Source of the DNA: Sphagnum magellanicum
Taxonomy: Eukaryota; Streptophyta; Sphagnopsida; Sphagnales; Sphagnaceae
Direction: 5' to 3'
DNA: 64,000 nt
Assembly: GCA_021904315.1 (NCBI GenBank)
Contig: CM038925.1
Coordinates: forward strand, 13,580,501 to 13,644,500
Under the pieces are notes generated by a model. The model was given only the letters and a program-made list of their open reading frames with translations. It did no database searches and was not told the DNA's origin. Positions 36,990 to 49,600 of the stretch are shown here, one piece after another; position 1 is the first letter of the stretch; each line of letters begins with the position of its first letter. The position numbers and the translations under genes were made by a program.

Positions 36990-38200
36990 CCAGGTACAAA
37001 ATGAACCCAAATTATGCTCCAATATTCAAGCATGATTTGGATAAGCTTTTAAATGTTGGTTTCATTGTTCTAGTGGAGGAAGTTAGTTGGTTATCACCAA
37101 TTGTCGTTGTACTGAAAAAAATGGTAAGCTCCAAATCTGCATGGATTTCTAATAATTCAATGTTGCTACCAAGAAGGATCCATATCCTTTATCGTTTATT
37201 AAAGAGGTATTGGCTGAGGTGGTGAAGCATGAGGTTTATTCGTTTTTGGATGGATATTTCAGTTATCACCAAATCATGATCGCCCCGAAAGATAGGTACA
37301 AGATTGTTTTCATCATTGATTAGGGAGTTTTTGTTGGGGTAGTCATGCCATTTGGCCTCAAAAATGTTCCACCAACTTATCAACAACCGATGAATACAAC
37401 TTTCAAGGACTATCTTGGAGTGTTCATGAAATTATTCTTGGATGATTTCAACATGTTCAACAATTTGGACACCCATTTACCAAAGCTATGACTATGTTTT
37501 GATAAATTAAAAAAATTTGGTATAAGCTTGAACCCTAAAAAATGCATGTTTTTGGTGCATTTAACATTATCTTGGGATATGTGGCATCCAAGGAAGGCAA
37601 ATTATTGGATCCAAAGAAATTTTCAGCTATTGTTCACATGCCTACATTGAAAACACCTAAGGACATTTAGGTTTTTAATTGCATGGCACAATATTACAAG
37701 TGTTTCATCAAGGACTTTGCTTTCATTATGGCTCCCATTACTAAGCTATTGTGGTAGACAAAAGCTTTTGAATGGATGATAGAGTGCCAATAGGCTTGGG
37801 AAGAAATCAAGTAGTGATACATGGATGCACCGATCTTGATTTCACCTCATTGGGACATTGAGTTTCATGTTCACAAATATGCTTCTAGTTTGGTAGTCGG
37901 GGCTATATTGGCGCAGAACCTTATTGGAAAATGCAACCAACTAATTGCCCATGCATCACAATTGCTCAAAAACATTGAATGAAATTATAACATGATTGAA
38001 AGGGAGGCACTCGCAATGGTGTATGCTCTCCATAAATTTTGTCATTACTTGCTGAGCAACAAATTCATTTTATGTGTTGACCATATGGCACTATTATACT
38101 TGGTTTGAAAATCACAAGTTTCAAGGAAAATAGGAAGGTGGTTACTTATTTTCTTGGAGTATAATTTTCTAGTTATATATAAACTAGGGAGATCTCACTC
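36990..38200 (+). pseudogene. Reverse transcriptase and RNase H of the gypsy element
   Basis: RT pieces are NPNYAPIFKHDLDKLLNVGF near 37005, FLDGYFSYHQIMIAPKDRYK near 37240, VVMPFGLKNVPPTYQ near 37340 and the catalytic FLDD near 37435. RNase H follows (FHVHKYASSLVVGAILAQ near 37865, IEREALAMVYALHKF near 37995). Stops and frameshifts between the pieces inactivate it. Confidence 0.88.
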
Positions 38201-38441
38201 TATGGCAGATTCCTTATTTTGAATGCCTGATTTCACAGAAGAAAGTGGAGTATTAAATCAAACAATGGATGCCTCACTTTTCCTCTTACAGCTAGTGTGA
38301 TTACAAGAAATTTCCAAGTACTTCACTACCAAAAAATTTCTAGTTTAGTACGGCTAGGAGTAAAAGAAAAGCTAACTTTGAAAGTTTTACGCTATTCTTT
38401 AATATAGTGCAAATTTATACCGTTAAGGTCAAGACCAAGTT

Positions 38442-39530
38442 TTGAGGCATTGCCTTCAAGACTTGAAAATCCCCACAACATTACAAGAAATGCATGAGGG
38501 AGTTGGTGGTGAACATTTTTCATCCGAAATCACAATTCACAAGATCTTGGACGCAAAGTATTGGTGGCCAACAATGCACAAGGATGTTTTCCAATATCGT
38601 CAAGCTTGTGACAACTATCAAAGAATAGGGAATTTAATACAAAGCAACATAGCAAAATTGGTAACTTCCTTATTAGCAAAACTTTTCATGAAGTGGGGAT
38701 TGGATTTCGTAGGCCCAATCAAACCCATGGGTAGGTATACCAAAAACAAATACATTTTGGTAGCTACCAACTATGCCACCAAGTGGGTGGAAGCAAAGGC
38801 ACTGCACATAAATATAGCAACAGTGATAGCAAAATTCATCTACAAATTCATTTTCACACAATTTCACTCTCCATTTACTTTAGTAAGTGATAAGGGAACT
38901 CAATTCATCAACAATGCCATTAAGATTCTTACCAACCATTTTTTGTTACAACATATGACCTCGAACATTTATTACCCACAAGGCAATGGATAAGTAAAAT
39001 CCACCAACAAAGTTATTAGTTCATTGCTTACTAAGTTGGTGAATGAGAATTGTACTGATTGAGATGAGCATTTACACAACATTCAAAGTAACCACTAGAC
39101 ACACACCATTTCAGTTGGTTTGTGTCCTTTATCCTTTGATGTCAATCGAATACCTACTACCCATGAACAATTCACATCCCAACCAAAACTTCTTTCCTAC
39201 CTGTATTTGATTAATCGCATGGCAAAATTGGAACATTTGGATGAAACCTGCCACGAGGCAACAAATAGGACAAGTACAAGGCAATGGAACACAACGTTAT
39301 GGGCTCAACAAAACCACAAAATATAAACTTTCTCTATGGGGGACATAGTTCTTTGGTTTCCAAAGGGTAGAAAGGAACACATTGGAAAGTTTTTAAAACG
39401 ATGGTTTGGCATGTATAAAATATAGTATTGTTTCCCCAACAATACTGTATTACTTATCAATATCGACAAGTTTGAACCAAATCCCATTTTGGTGAACATT
39501 AAAAAGCTCAAACCTTATTGATATTTGGGA
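38442..39530 (+). pseudogene. Integrase of the gypsy element
   Basis: A degenerate HHCC zinc finger ([14 protein letters not shown]...YWWPTMHKD...CDNYQRIG), then the catalytic core with GLDFVGPI and LVSDKGTQF. Around 38982-39010 the expected PQGNGQVEST reads PQGNG, stop, VKST, so the catalytic Glu is Lys and a stop precedes it. The C-terminal end is recognisable as VNIKKLKPYWYLGQALRGL (near 39490-39540). It is inactive. Confidence 0.88.
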
Positions 39531-39589
39531 CAAGCTCTTAGAGGACTAGTAGCTACCATTGAAGGGGGAAGAAAGCATAAGGACTCAAA

Positions 39590-39675
39590 GAACAAGGAAC
39601 AAGGAGGATTCAGAGGAAAAGGAGGATGTAGATAACAAGGAGGATTCAGAACACAAGGAGGATTCAAGAGAAGAT
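39590..39675 (+). repeat. AAGGAGGATTCAGA-type tandem repeat
   Basis: Short imperfect repeats of ACAAGGAGGATTCAGA at the 3' end of the pol remnant. They encode a Gly-Gly-Phe-Arg-like repetition. Confidence 0.7.
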
Positions 39676-39871
39676 TTTCAGGATGCTTTTACTAAAAAAC
39701 TAACTCCACCGAAAATCTCAATCAACTGAAAAAATCTAGGTGTTCATATCAAAGAACTAATATACGAATCTATTGAACTAGAAAGTAGTTTTGGTTTAGT
39801 GGATTTGATTTTTTGGTAAAGATAAACCAAAAAATTGGAATTCCATTGAAAGAGACAAAAATTCCGGTTCA

Positions 39872-42800
39872 ATGACAAATTCCAACTTAGAATTCGAAAG
39901 GACCAATTTTGGTTTGGAATACTCAACAAAAGATTACACCCCAAAATTAGTAGGGGTAGATTATGAACTTTTCAAGGTGGAAGTTTCATGGGCTGATTTT
40001 AGTTTGGAATCTACACATCAAAATCCCATCCCAAAATCTAAAGGGGCAAATTCTGGAGTTAGGGTAATCATGATCAATTGTGTTTTCATCCAAACCAATG
40101 AACTAACGCTAGAAGGACAAGAATTCACTTATACTTCTAAAATGGTTTATACAACCAATGTCGAGTTTAAGCACCCAAACTCTAGTATAAAAGAGGGAAC
40201 TATTCACTCAATTTCTCCTCTTTCTTTCCAATATTGTTACGTTGCAAAATTTCTTATTGATTACTTGTTGGTGAAGATGAAGGGAAACATTAGCAAGGAA
40301 ATGGCATAAAAGGTGAAAATGAAAGAAAGTTTTGATTCTGAACTAGGTGGTAGCCACGTTGCAACAAAATTTAATCGTGCGGACAAATAAAAGAGAAAAA
40401 ATGGTTGTGATTTTTTCCAATAAGGGAAAGATAATCTTTTTGGAGATGGAAAAGTTTCAGAGGTGGATCATTGGAAGAGATATAGAGTGGGCTTGCCACC
40501 TTGACATTTTTTGTTTGTTGGACATGCAACTAAGTTTGATCTAGCCATTGGTGAAGGAATTTTTATAGGTCATCCCTTGGTTCAATTCGAAAATTGTAAA
40601 ATCAATTGTGCAAGGAGTTCTCATTTTCATAATTGAAAAAACAGTGGCGGAGATGTTCAAACTATCAAAAATAGGCATCAACAAATTACTGGCCAAGCCA
40701 ACCAAAGAAAAGGAAAAAGAAAAGGAGGCAAATGTTTATGGAAAAATTGTTTCATCGAAAGCACTTGTTGACTAGGAAGGATGGAAGGTTTCCCTTTTAA
40801 AGGGAATGTATGCAGTCAAATTACTGGCATTAATCTAGGTAATCTTATTGAAGGGCAATCGACTCATTTATGTGGCAAAAAAATTGATGAACTTTGTAGT
40901 GTTGGTAGAATAAGGGGTGAAAGTGAATTGGTCAATTATGGTATTCAACAACCTATATCACAAGTTGCAAGATTTGTCTACACCGACAAAACCCAATGTA
41001 ATTAAGGACAAGACACTATTAAAATTCCTATTTTTTCAAATTAACCAAGTTGACTAAATGGGTCTTTTTGACTAGAAGACATGTATTTTTGACTAAAAGC
41101 CAAGGGCTTGAATGACAATGGGTATGTTTTGACTAATCAATTTGATTAGAGTGATTGATTTGACTAATTGAACTTAAAAATACCACCTAATCAAATTGGT
41201 TAGTGGCCTAGTTAATAAGACCACCCAATTTAGTCAAATTGGGAAGTGCCTTATTGAATAAGGCCACCTATTATATTCAATCAATAGGGTTAATTAAGTA
41301 GGCCTAGTCAAAATGGCCAATTACAAATTCCAATACTAGTTGGGTATCTTGGGACTACATTTCACATTTTGACTATGTTTGACCAATTAGAAAAAAGTTG
41401 AAAAATGTAAAAGTTAGTTAATCATAACTAAATTAATCATGATTAAACTATATATATATGGTTTATCTAATTATGGTTAAATTGATTATATTGAAATTAA
41501 TTATGACTCAACTACCTATGAAAAAACCAATTAAAAATAAAATTTAACATAACTAATCTAACCATGGTCAATTTAACAATAGTTGGTTTAACCTTATGAA
41601 GTTTAGGCATGATAATTAGTTTAACATAATTAATTTAACCATTACTAGTTGGGCCATTGTTGGTTTTACCTAGGCTATGTCACATGGCATTTGCCTAGTC
41701 AAAATGGTGTTTGACTATTTAAAAAATCATTTGATTATTATATTGACTAGTCAAAAATGTTGACTTGGGCCTCGTCAAAAAGTACATGGCCCATTCAGAA
41801 TGGATAGGTTCAAAACGACTTGTCCAAAATGATTGAAAGGTTTTTTTATGCCTATCCAAAATGGGTCTTTTTGATTAAAATTTCTAGTAAAAAAATTAGT
41901 AATTTTAGTAATGACACCAAATTAAAAATTGCCCAAGTGGTGGACATTTTATTCCAGAATTGGTTTTTAGTAGACCCAACATTCATCCTATCGGAATCAA
42001 ATAGGGAAGAAGGAGATGTGAAACCATTACTGAAAGCTCAGGCTACAAGAACCATCAAAGTTATAAAAGCACATTTTTGGCACGCACCCATTGATATCAA
42101 TGAAGAAATGGAGGATGTCAAGGAAATTGGTGGGACAAGTGCCCAACCAGAAACCTCAAAGCAACTAGAAATCTCACCGATGTTGTTATCGACATTGAGG
42201 TCTTGGAATTTGGGCTAGCTTTGTCCTTGAAATCCTATACTATCCCTAGGGAAGTGCACTTTGGCAAAGTGGGCAACGAAAGTGTCAAGTCCCTAGAAGA
42301 AAGGCAAAATGTGAAATCCAAGTTGAGTTTGGGCTGAACAAGTTTCCGATGCAAGACTTCAACTAGAATTACATCCGATGCTTATAGGTATTACATAAAC
42401 GCTTACAAACCTTTCTAGCTAGCTACATTGATGACTTGAGGGAGAGGCAATTCCAATATGTGACATACCAAAAATGGGATATTCCACCAAAATATTTTTC
42501 CAGTGGAAACCTTGCCTAGAGTTTAAGTGAGGTAACTAAAGAATGTCACCCTCTTAATACCTCTTTTTCGGTATGGGGTGAACTTTTTTTTCCACCAACC
42601 GAAATCGAAAGGGTCTTAGCTCCTTTGATTTTGTCTTCATTAAAGAGTTTGGAGGACCACTTACTTCAATCAAAAGAGTTTTCCTAAATAGTGGGTAACC
42701 TTTCAATAACTTTTCAATTGGCCACAACCAAAAAGGATGTTATAGAAGAAATGATGTAGAAGAACCTACAAGAGATAATAAACTTGAAAGGCCATCTACT

Positions 42801-44040
42801 ACAGTTATAAAAGGCCAACCGACATGACATTCTTACCATACAACATTCACAAATTGAACTGTAGAACTTAGAAGGCACGAGCAAGAGAGTCTAAGAGTTG
42901 GAAATTGAAAATTCCAACTAGTAGAACGACTTACCGAATCTCCACAAACACCTTATTAAAATCAATAAGACATTGGGCTCCATCGATTTAGAATGAGCTA
43001 AGCTTAAGCAAGCTTTGGAGCAAGAGTAGGCAAACTAGAAAGCAATGGAATAGTTCGTGACCGTTACCAAAAAATTATTTATTTCGACCAAAGGGAGGGT
43101 GGAGTGGTTGGAAGGCCAAAATGATTTGATTACCAAAACTACATAGAAGTAGCAACTAGAATTATAACTATTAATTAAAAAAATCTAGTTGGTGTAACAA
43201 GATTTGGAAGAGGTTTAGAAGAATCTTAGTGTGATTCAAGATGAGTTTAATGCATTAGCAAAGGAGATGAGGGCATTAAAGCAGAGGGCGGAACTTGCAA
43301 ACCTTTACCACTACCAAATGGAGGAGTTCGACAATTTGAAAATGGAACATGCATTTATGAAGGTTGAACTTCTAATTTATCAAAAGAGGAGCAAGAGGAG
43401 TCAAGCTGAGTAGTGGGAGCAGTACAAGGAACAAGTCAATGGAATTATTCAAAATGTTTTTGCTCCTATTAAAAAGACAAAGAGTTGTACCAGCTACATT
43501 TGGAGACCTATCGATGAGTGATGCCACATCTAGTGATGTAACCTTTCAAGCCCAGCAGAACACAAACCCATTTTGGATTTGCATCTGAATATGGTATGCA
43601 TGGAAATGAGGAATAGAGTGAAGGCAGAAAGATGGAGGTGGATTTGGTAGTCACACCAGAATTGCAACCTACAAAATCAAAAGTAGTTTTCGGTACTGTG
43701 ATTTTATCTGGTGCTATAGACGGTTTCGATGAAGCCAAAGGTACTGCACCTATTTTTGCCTTTGTGCTTACAGAAGTTACAAAGTTTCTAGTGAAGCCAT
43801 TGATCAAACACTTTTTGACATGATGGTCAAGGACGAGCATGCCAATCCAAAGGTTGAATCTAGTGTGGAGGAAGGGACTTCGATTCTAGCACAATTGGAA
43901 CCAATTGTGATCCTTGCTACCATTACACTGAATCTTGCTATTGCAAATGAAGATCCAAGAGTAGTTATTAGGGTAGAGGAGATAGAGGCTACAATTATGG
44001 AAGAGTAGGGTAGAAAGTGTAATTAGGACGACATAATCCC
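39872..44040 (+). pseudogene. Long post-integrase region of the gypsy element
   Basis: Between integrase and the 3' LTR lie about 4.5 kb with several open pieces in the element's orientation: 39872-40309, 41820-42218, 43231-43413 and 43632-44008. The segment 42700-43440 reads as a degenerate coiled-coil (MRALKQRAELANLYHYQMEEF). None has a function I recognise. Extra 3' ORFs are known in the Tat/Athila branch of Ty3/gypsy, so an additional gene is plausible. The segment 41030-41800 is AT-rich and repeat-like, probably a later insertion. Confidence 0.5.
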
Positions 44041-44044
44041 AATT

Positions 44045-44058
44045 AGAAAGGGGGATGA
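44045..44058 (+). other. Polypurine tract
   Basis: AGAAAGGGGGATGA directly abuts the 3' LTR (44059), the position of plus-strand priming in LTR retrotransposons. Confidence 0.75.
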
Positions 44059-44597
44059 TGTTGAAGGTAGATTTTTACTGATATCAGATATTTATTGAAA
44101 TCAGATTTTTATTGGATGTTTACCAAAACTAGAACCAAATTTCCTTTATCAAAAATCTTTTTACCGAAATTGATTTTACCATTGGTTTAAATTGTGTATA
44201 TTTAAGACTGATTTTTTTGGGGATTAGGCTAATGCTTGTTCCACCATTTTAAACTTTTTTCTTAAAGGTACTTAAGGTTTTGTCCCTTTGTAGACTATAC
44301 AAGAAAATAATTTTTGAAGTAAAATCATTTTTTCCTACCATACCTTTGTATGTAGAATTCCATGTGTAGTTGTTTTTCTTCGTATGTATGGAGTATTCTA
44401 ATTTTCTGTATGTGAATATTCTTTATATGTTTGTTTCAGGTTGTTTTTGTAGAAGGTTTATGAGGCTACCCTACTGAGTTTGGACAATCCCTTTTGTGTT
44501 AAAGCTTTTTACTTACTTAAGGAAAGTAAAGAGATTTTTTTCTACTCCCTTATTTGATTTCGTTCAAAACCTAGTAGTTCACTAGGTGGCCTTAACA
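44059..44597 (+). repeat. 3' LTR of the gypsy element
   Basis: 539 bp, TGTTGAAGG...CTTAACA, homologous to 31966-32495. It is followed by the AATCT target duplication and then by the resumed hAT transposase sequence on the - strand. Confidence 0.93.
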
Positions 44598-44770
44598 AAT
44601 CTTATCCTTCCCTTTAATGTTAAAGTAGATTTTACATCTAACCATTCTCATTTTCCCATGTAGTCCACATATTGGCTCAAACCAGGGGAACTTAGTTGCC
44701 CATTGATCTTGAAAAACTCTATTTATTTCCCATTTAGATTCCTTTGGGCTCTTCTTCTTTACTTCACTAC
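44598..44770 (-). pseudogene. hAT-like transposase, upstream (N-terminal) part
   Basis: Read on the - strand, this encodes KESKWEINRVFQDQWATKFP and then MVRCKIYFNIKGKDKI, a BED/C2H2-like zinc-finger region with Cys-X2 spacing partly lost. It continues in frame with the sequence beyond the 5' LTR (LIPKPNSFIKHSRM) when the gypsy element and one 5-bp duplicate are ignored. The gene was therefore interrupted by that insertion. Upstream of 44770 the homology fades. Confidence 0.78.
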
Positions 44771-47700
44771 ATCCAGAGTTTGATTATGATCTATAAATTT
44801 AAATGTGGGTGTAGATTCATAAACCAACACAAAAGTATAGTGCTAGTTTTCCGTTTGTTCCTTCACCATTTTTTGCTTCTAGCTTCCATAACATAATCCA
44901 AAATTAACGAAACCCATTTTACTAAGCATGCTACCAAGAAAGATTGGCATTTGCTATTGGTGGTGATTTTAGTTTCAATGTGCACATAACTGCTTGCAAA
45001 TGTTGTGAACTCTAAGTGAGGTGAAATGTGAGAAGGGACCCATAGTGAGGAAGGTCGTAGCATACAACAATGTAGGGTGGTTAGTTTAAATGGCGTTAAA
45101 CTTAAATTATTGATTGGGTGGATGGCTATGGCCTGTGGCCAAATGGTTACATCTTGGTGATTTGCCTCCAATCTAACCATCAAATTCCTTCATGCCGATT
45201 CATAAGGGCCTTTTTTTAATTTCCAAGTTGCGAAATTTTGCCAAAAAAAATAAAAATAAAAATAATTAATTTATGTAGGAATTTATTTTCAATAACAATT
45301 GTTAATTCATTATATATAATCTGAAAATAAATATTTTTACATTAATTATATAATCTATAATTCGACCAAATTTTAGTTATTTATTTATCTATGGGTTATG
45401 TATTAATAACATTTGAGTAATTAGATAGCTAGTTAGTTAAATATTAAGAAATTATTAGTTATTTAAATAGTTGATAATGAATTCTTAATATTTGTAGTTT
45501 ATAGTTTATATTTTTTAAATGTGTTAAATTTAATCATTATTAATTAAATTATTATTTAATTTATCTAGTGAGTTAAATACTTGAATAATTGTATTGAGAA
45601 ATTTAAAAACAAAAAACAAAAGGCACATTAAGGAAAGTCTTGGAATTCCAACTTAGTTTGTGAGTAAGTTGCAACTTCAAAACTTATGCCATATTGTTTG
45701 TTTTCCATTCCTATTTGAACATTATATAAACAAAAGGTGTGATCATCTAATTTCACATTAAGGAATTTGTGCACATGAGATGAACCAATCAAAAGGTTTA
45801 ACCCAAAAAATAAAATAAAAATTATGCATAATTTTAAACTACCGACCTCCTCAACCTATTTATCTACCTAGTTAGGTGGTACCTACTTTGACCTACCTAC
45901 TTAGGTTGACCTATGTACCTACCTACCTAAGTACCTATCTAATTAAGTAAGTATTTAGCCTAGGAAGGTAGATATGTAATTTTGGTTTGTGGGCACCTAT
46001 TTACATACCTTCCTAAATATTTACCAACTTATTTAACTATTTATCAATCTAATGTTAATATTTTGTATGAAATTCATTTTTAAATTCCATGTGGCACATT
46101 TACATTGGGTCACATGTCATAATATAAAATCATCCAAGCAATTGAATTGAACGTCCTAAAATAATAATACTTATATTTTGAATAATTAAATATTAAAACA
46201 CGTGGTAGCACATCATTTGCTTTCAATTGTGACCAAAATAGTCACATTTTAGTTGCATGTGACAATACATATATAATGGTGTCAAAGGATGAACTTGTAT
46301 TTGTTGATTTTTTTTCATCCAATATCCTTTGTCATTTGTGACTAATGTCACATGCGACTTGTTCAATGTGACTAAGGGGATTTAGTTACAATTGTTGCTT
46401 ATGACTAAAATTTAGTCACATAAACCAATCAAAAATACCTATTTTTCTTCTAGTGAGTGGTGATTGAGTTTAAGCATTGGCCCACCAACACCAACCAATG
46501 CAAGTTTGCTTTCAAACCTACTAGGATTGGGCAAAGGTTCAATGTGAAAGGAGGTTCACAAGGCTTGGTTTAGCTTCAGGATAAAAGGGCAAGTGGAAGG
46601 TCCAATTTGAACCTCCCTTGAATTTTTATTTTTTAAATCTTTTGTCATTTTTCCAAACTTGGGTGACATGTTCAACACCAATTTAAACTTGCCACTTGGC
46701 AAAGTTTTTGTTTTTGGTTTTTGGATTTTCATCAATCTAAAAGACTTATTTTCCATAATGGGGATCTAAGGGGTCTAGATGGAAAAGTTACAAATTTTAC
46801 AAGAATTCCAACATAACTTACATGGGAGTTTACAAGACGCTTGTATGTGAATGAAATGATTGATCACCATGACACAAGGGGTCACAAAAACATAATTTGT
46901 CCAATTCTAGTATGGGATTTTGGTCAAGGAGCTTTGACATTTAGTGCGGGATGTTATGTTACTATAGTTCACACAACTCACATTGTCAAATGTGTTTTAA
47001 TTGTTGGAAGGCATCAAAATGAACATGGTGGAGGAATGTGTGATGATTTTTGGGTTTAATAAGACAACTTAAGGAATTTTTCAACATTGATGATTCAATA
47101 GTCACATGACTAACTAAAAAATCTTGCAATTGTGCCACCAAAGACCAAAGGGGAGAAATAAGAACTAAGTGGTGCCTTTTTATCATATTACATTAAACAA
47201 GAAGGAAAATACAAATGTTCAAGGTGGTGGACTGCATCAGAGGCAAGATTGCCTTAATCCCCCTTAAACTATCACTTTCAACCCTAACCCTAACCAACCA
47301 TGTTCCCATTACAATACATAAAGACATGATGTGGATCATTGTTTCACATTGCATTCAGAGTTGCAACAAGGCTAGTCACAAACTGCTAATGCTAATAAAA
47401 ATTGAAGTTTTGTAAAATGCCAAAAAAGATAAGGGCCAACCAATAAGGGGTCGACCATCAAGCTATCTCCAAACTAATACAACACCATGGAGGTGAGACT
47501 TTCCCACTTGGAGGTTTTAGTTATGAACATGACAACTTAGGTGAAACCCAATGCACCTAGGTCAAGGAAATAAAAAGAACAAAAAACACCCATCTTTTAG
47601 TTTGGATGCAATCTTCGATACTTATGTGGAGCTAGACTTTTGGGCCCATTAGCCTTGGATGAAGGGATGCTTGGTATTCAAGGAAATCACATGTTTTAAG

Positions 47701-48975
47701 TAGTGAATGGAACCCATCTTATGGTTACAAGTCCAGTTAAGGTGCTTTTGATGGTTGCACCAATGACAAAAATGAATACTTGAGCACTGGAACCATAGGG
47801 TGTTGATGAAACATCATATCCTTATCGTAAGGAAGATGAACATTAGATGCACCTACCCCAACCATTTGTGTTGGCAAATTAATACAAAACCTAACTCGTA
47901 CAGGGTTGATTTTCGATGACATTGAGGAAGAAGAGGCTTGGTTCCATTTCTGGAACAAAGGTGTTGAACATTTTGTTGGGGGCAACAACGATGGTGTACA
48001 AGGCACCATTATCTCTATTAAGACATTCATTGTCCTTGGTATTCAACCAATAGTTGCATTTTGCCTCTCAACCATTTTTTATGAAAGTGGGGGAACACTA
48101 GGAATGGTCACTATGTTGGATGAAAGTTTAACAATGATTGAAGTTCCCCCACAATGATTTTGAAGCCAACCAAAAGACAATACCCAAGAATCAATCTCTG
48201 CATTCAACTACCACCAAGCTAAAGGATCTTCCTACCCGTTTTACCATTGACCAGGTAGGGATTATTTTTGGTGTGGTGGTGGTGTGTAATGAAGATGGTG
48301 TTTTCCAGTTCAGAAGGTCTTTAGGCAAATGGAACTGACCCCAAAGGGTTTTGTTGGACTTCAATGTTCAACCTTCAAGATGTTGAGCAAAGTTACAATG
48401 GAAAGTCTTGGATTGACCAATGATGATCTTGAACCATGCTCCTCATGGGTGTAGCCCTTCAGATCTTCAATGGATAGGAGTTTTGATATGGTCAAACCAG
48501 AATCCTAATACTCTCTAAACAATTTATTTTTTAATATGGGCAAATGAGGAGTCCAATATGGGCCACATGTGCCCAAATTAGGATCCTAATATTGAGGCAC
48601 ATGTTCACAAGTTGAAATCTCAACTTGGGTTTTAATCTAGTCAAACAAGGATCCATATTGTGTCATTTAAAAAATAACTTTAAATTGGCTTCTATAGCAC
48701 TCACACATTGCCAAGCAAATTGAATTGGCATAAGGGTCCATAACAGGCTTTCATTTAGCCTAGGTTTATGGCATGCTACAACTTATAATTAAGCATAAGA
48801 TGGTGAGTACAATACATTGTGGAGGTTGCTATCATTGTCATTATTTTATCAATATATCCACATGATGCACATACTTGGGGATATGTAACTCAAAAAAAAT
48901 TATACCCTATTTGTACCCTTATATATATATGCAAGACATAGTTGTGCCAAAAATATGGGTAGGTAGGTTGTGGAA

Positions 48976-49010
<35 letters not shown>

Positions 49011-49600
49011 AATCAAATTGTGAATGTTTTCCAATTTTTCCAATGTGCTAATGTTTTCAATTATGCCAACTTGTTTGAACATTTTCGGGTCAATAAACCA
49101 TTGAACACAATGATCAATCCCAAAGACAAAGTGGATATACACAAAAGCTTCACAAATTTCCTTAGTTGTAGCATTCTACCATGTGTGTGAATGTTTAGGA
49201 TTGGGTGGTAGAGCTCCATGTTTCATTTTTAGGAAATCAAAAGAAAAAGAAATGTTTGTGCATAACTTGTACTACAGATGAATCAAACAATTTGATTTTT
49301 CACATTCTGACATGGGATTTGTGCATGATCCCATCGAGTTTGGCCTTTGAAACAGTCTCAATCACTACTTTTAGGAAAAAAAAAAAAATTCCCCTTTGCA
49401 AAATTTCAACAAATTGTGACCTGAAAAATATGATTTTGACATATACAAAGGATTTTGCATGGAAGAAATGCCCCCAAATTCACCAGATTTCCAAAAAAAA
49501 AAATCCAAATCTCCAGATTTTAATGATGAGTTTACACCTGAATCCTATCCTGATGAAAAAAATTAGTACTAATTCACCCTTACCCGACGGATAATTGAAA
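44771..49600. other. AT-rich intergenic DNA, no gene recognised
   Basis: Includes an ACCTACCT/TAGG-rich block (about 45845-46035), a telomere-like AACCCTAACCCTAACC (47280-47295) and (TA)n at 48978-49006. Several ORFs of 60-100 codons exist between 46500 and 48350, where GC is a little higher. None is recognised, and they are probably old transposon debris. Confidence 0.45.

Larger units (their letters stand above)
31966..44597 (+). mobile_element. Complete but inactive Ty3/gypsy LTR retrotransposon, 12.6 kb
   Basis: Two homologous LTRs (31966-32495 and 44059-44597) begin TGTTGAAGGTAG and end CTTAACA. The flanks are AAGCT on the left and AATCT on the right, a 5-bp duplication with one mismatch. 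The primer-binding region follows the 5' LTR (TTTGGTGACC, 32496 on), and a purine-rich tract AGAAAGGGGGATGA precedes the 3' LTR. Domain order gag, protease, RT, RNase H, integrase places it in Ty3/gypsy. A long region of about 4.5 kb follows integrase. Numerous stops and frameshifts show it cannot move on its own. It sits inside a hAT transposase gene. Confidence 0.93.

Noticed and set aside
44863-45183. 106-codon - strand ORF as further hAT N-terminus
   Set aside because: It lies upstream of the hAT zinc-finger region, but I could not match it to the family. The recognisable similarity ends near 44770.
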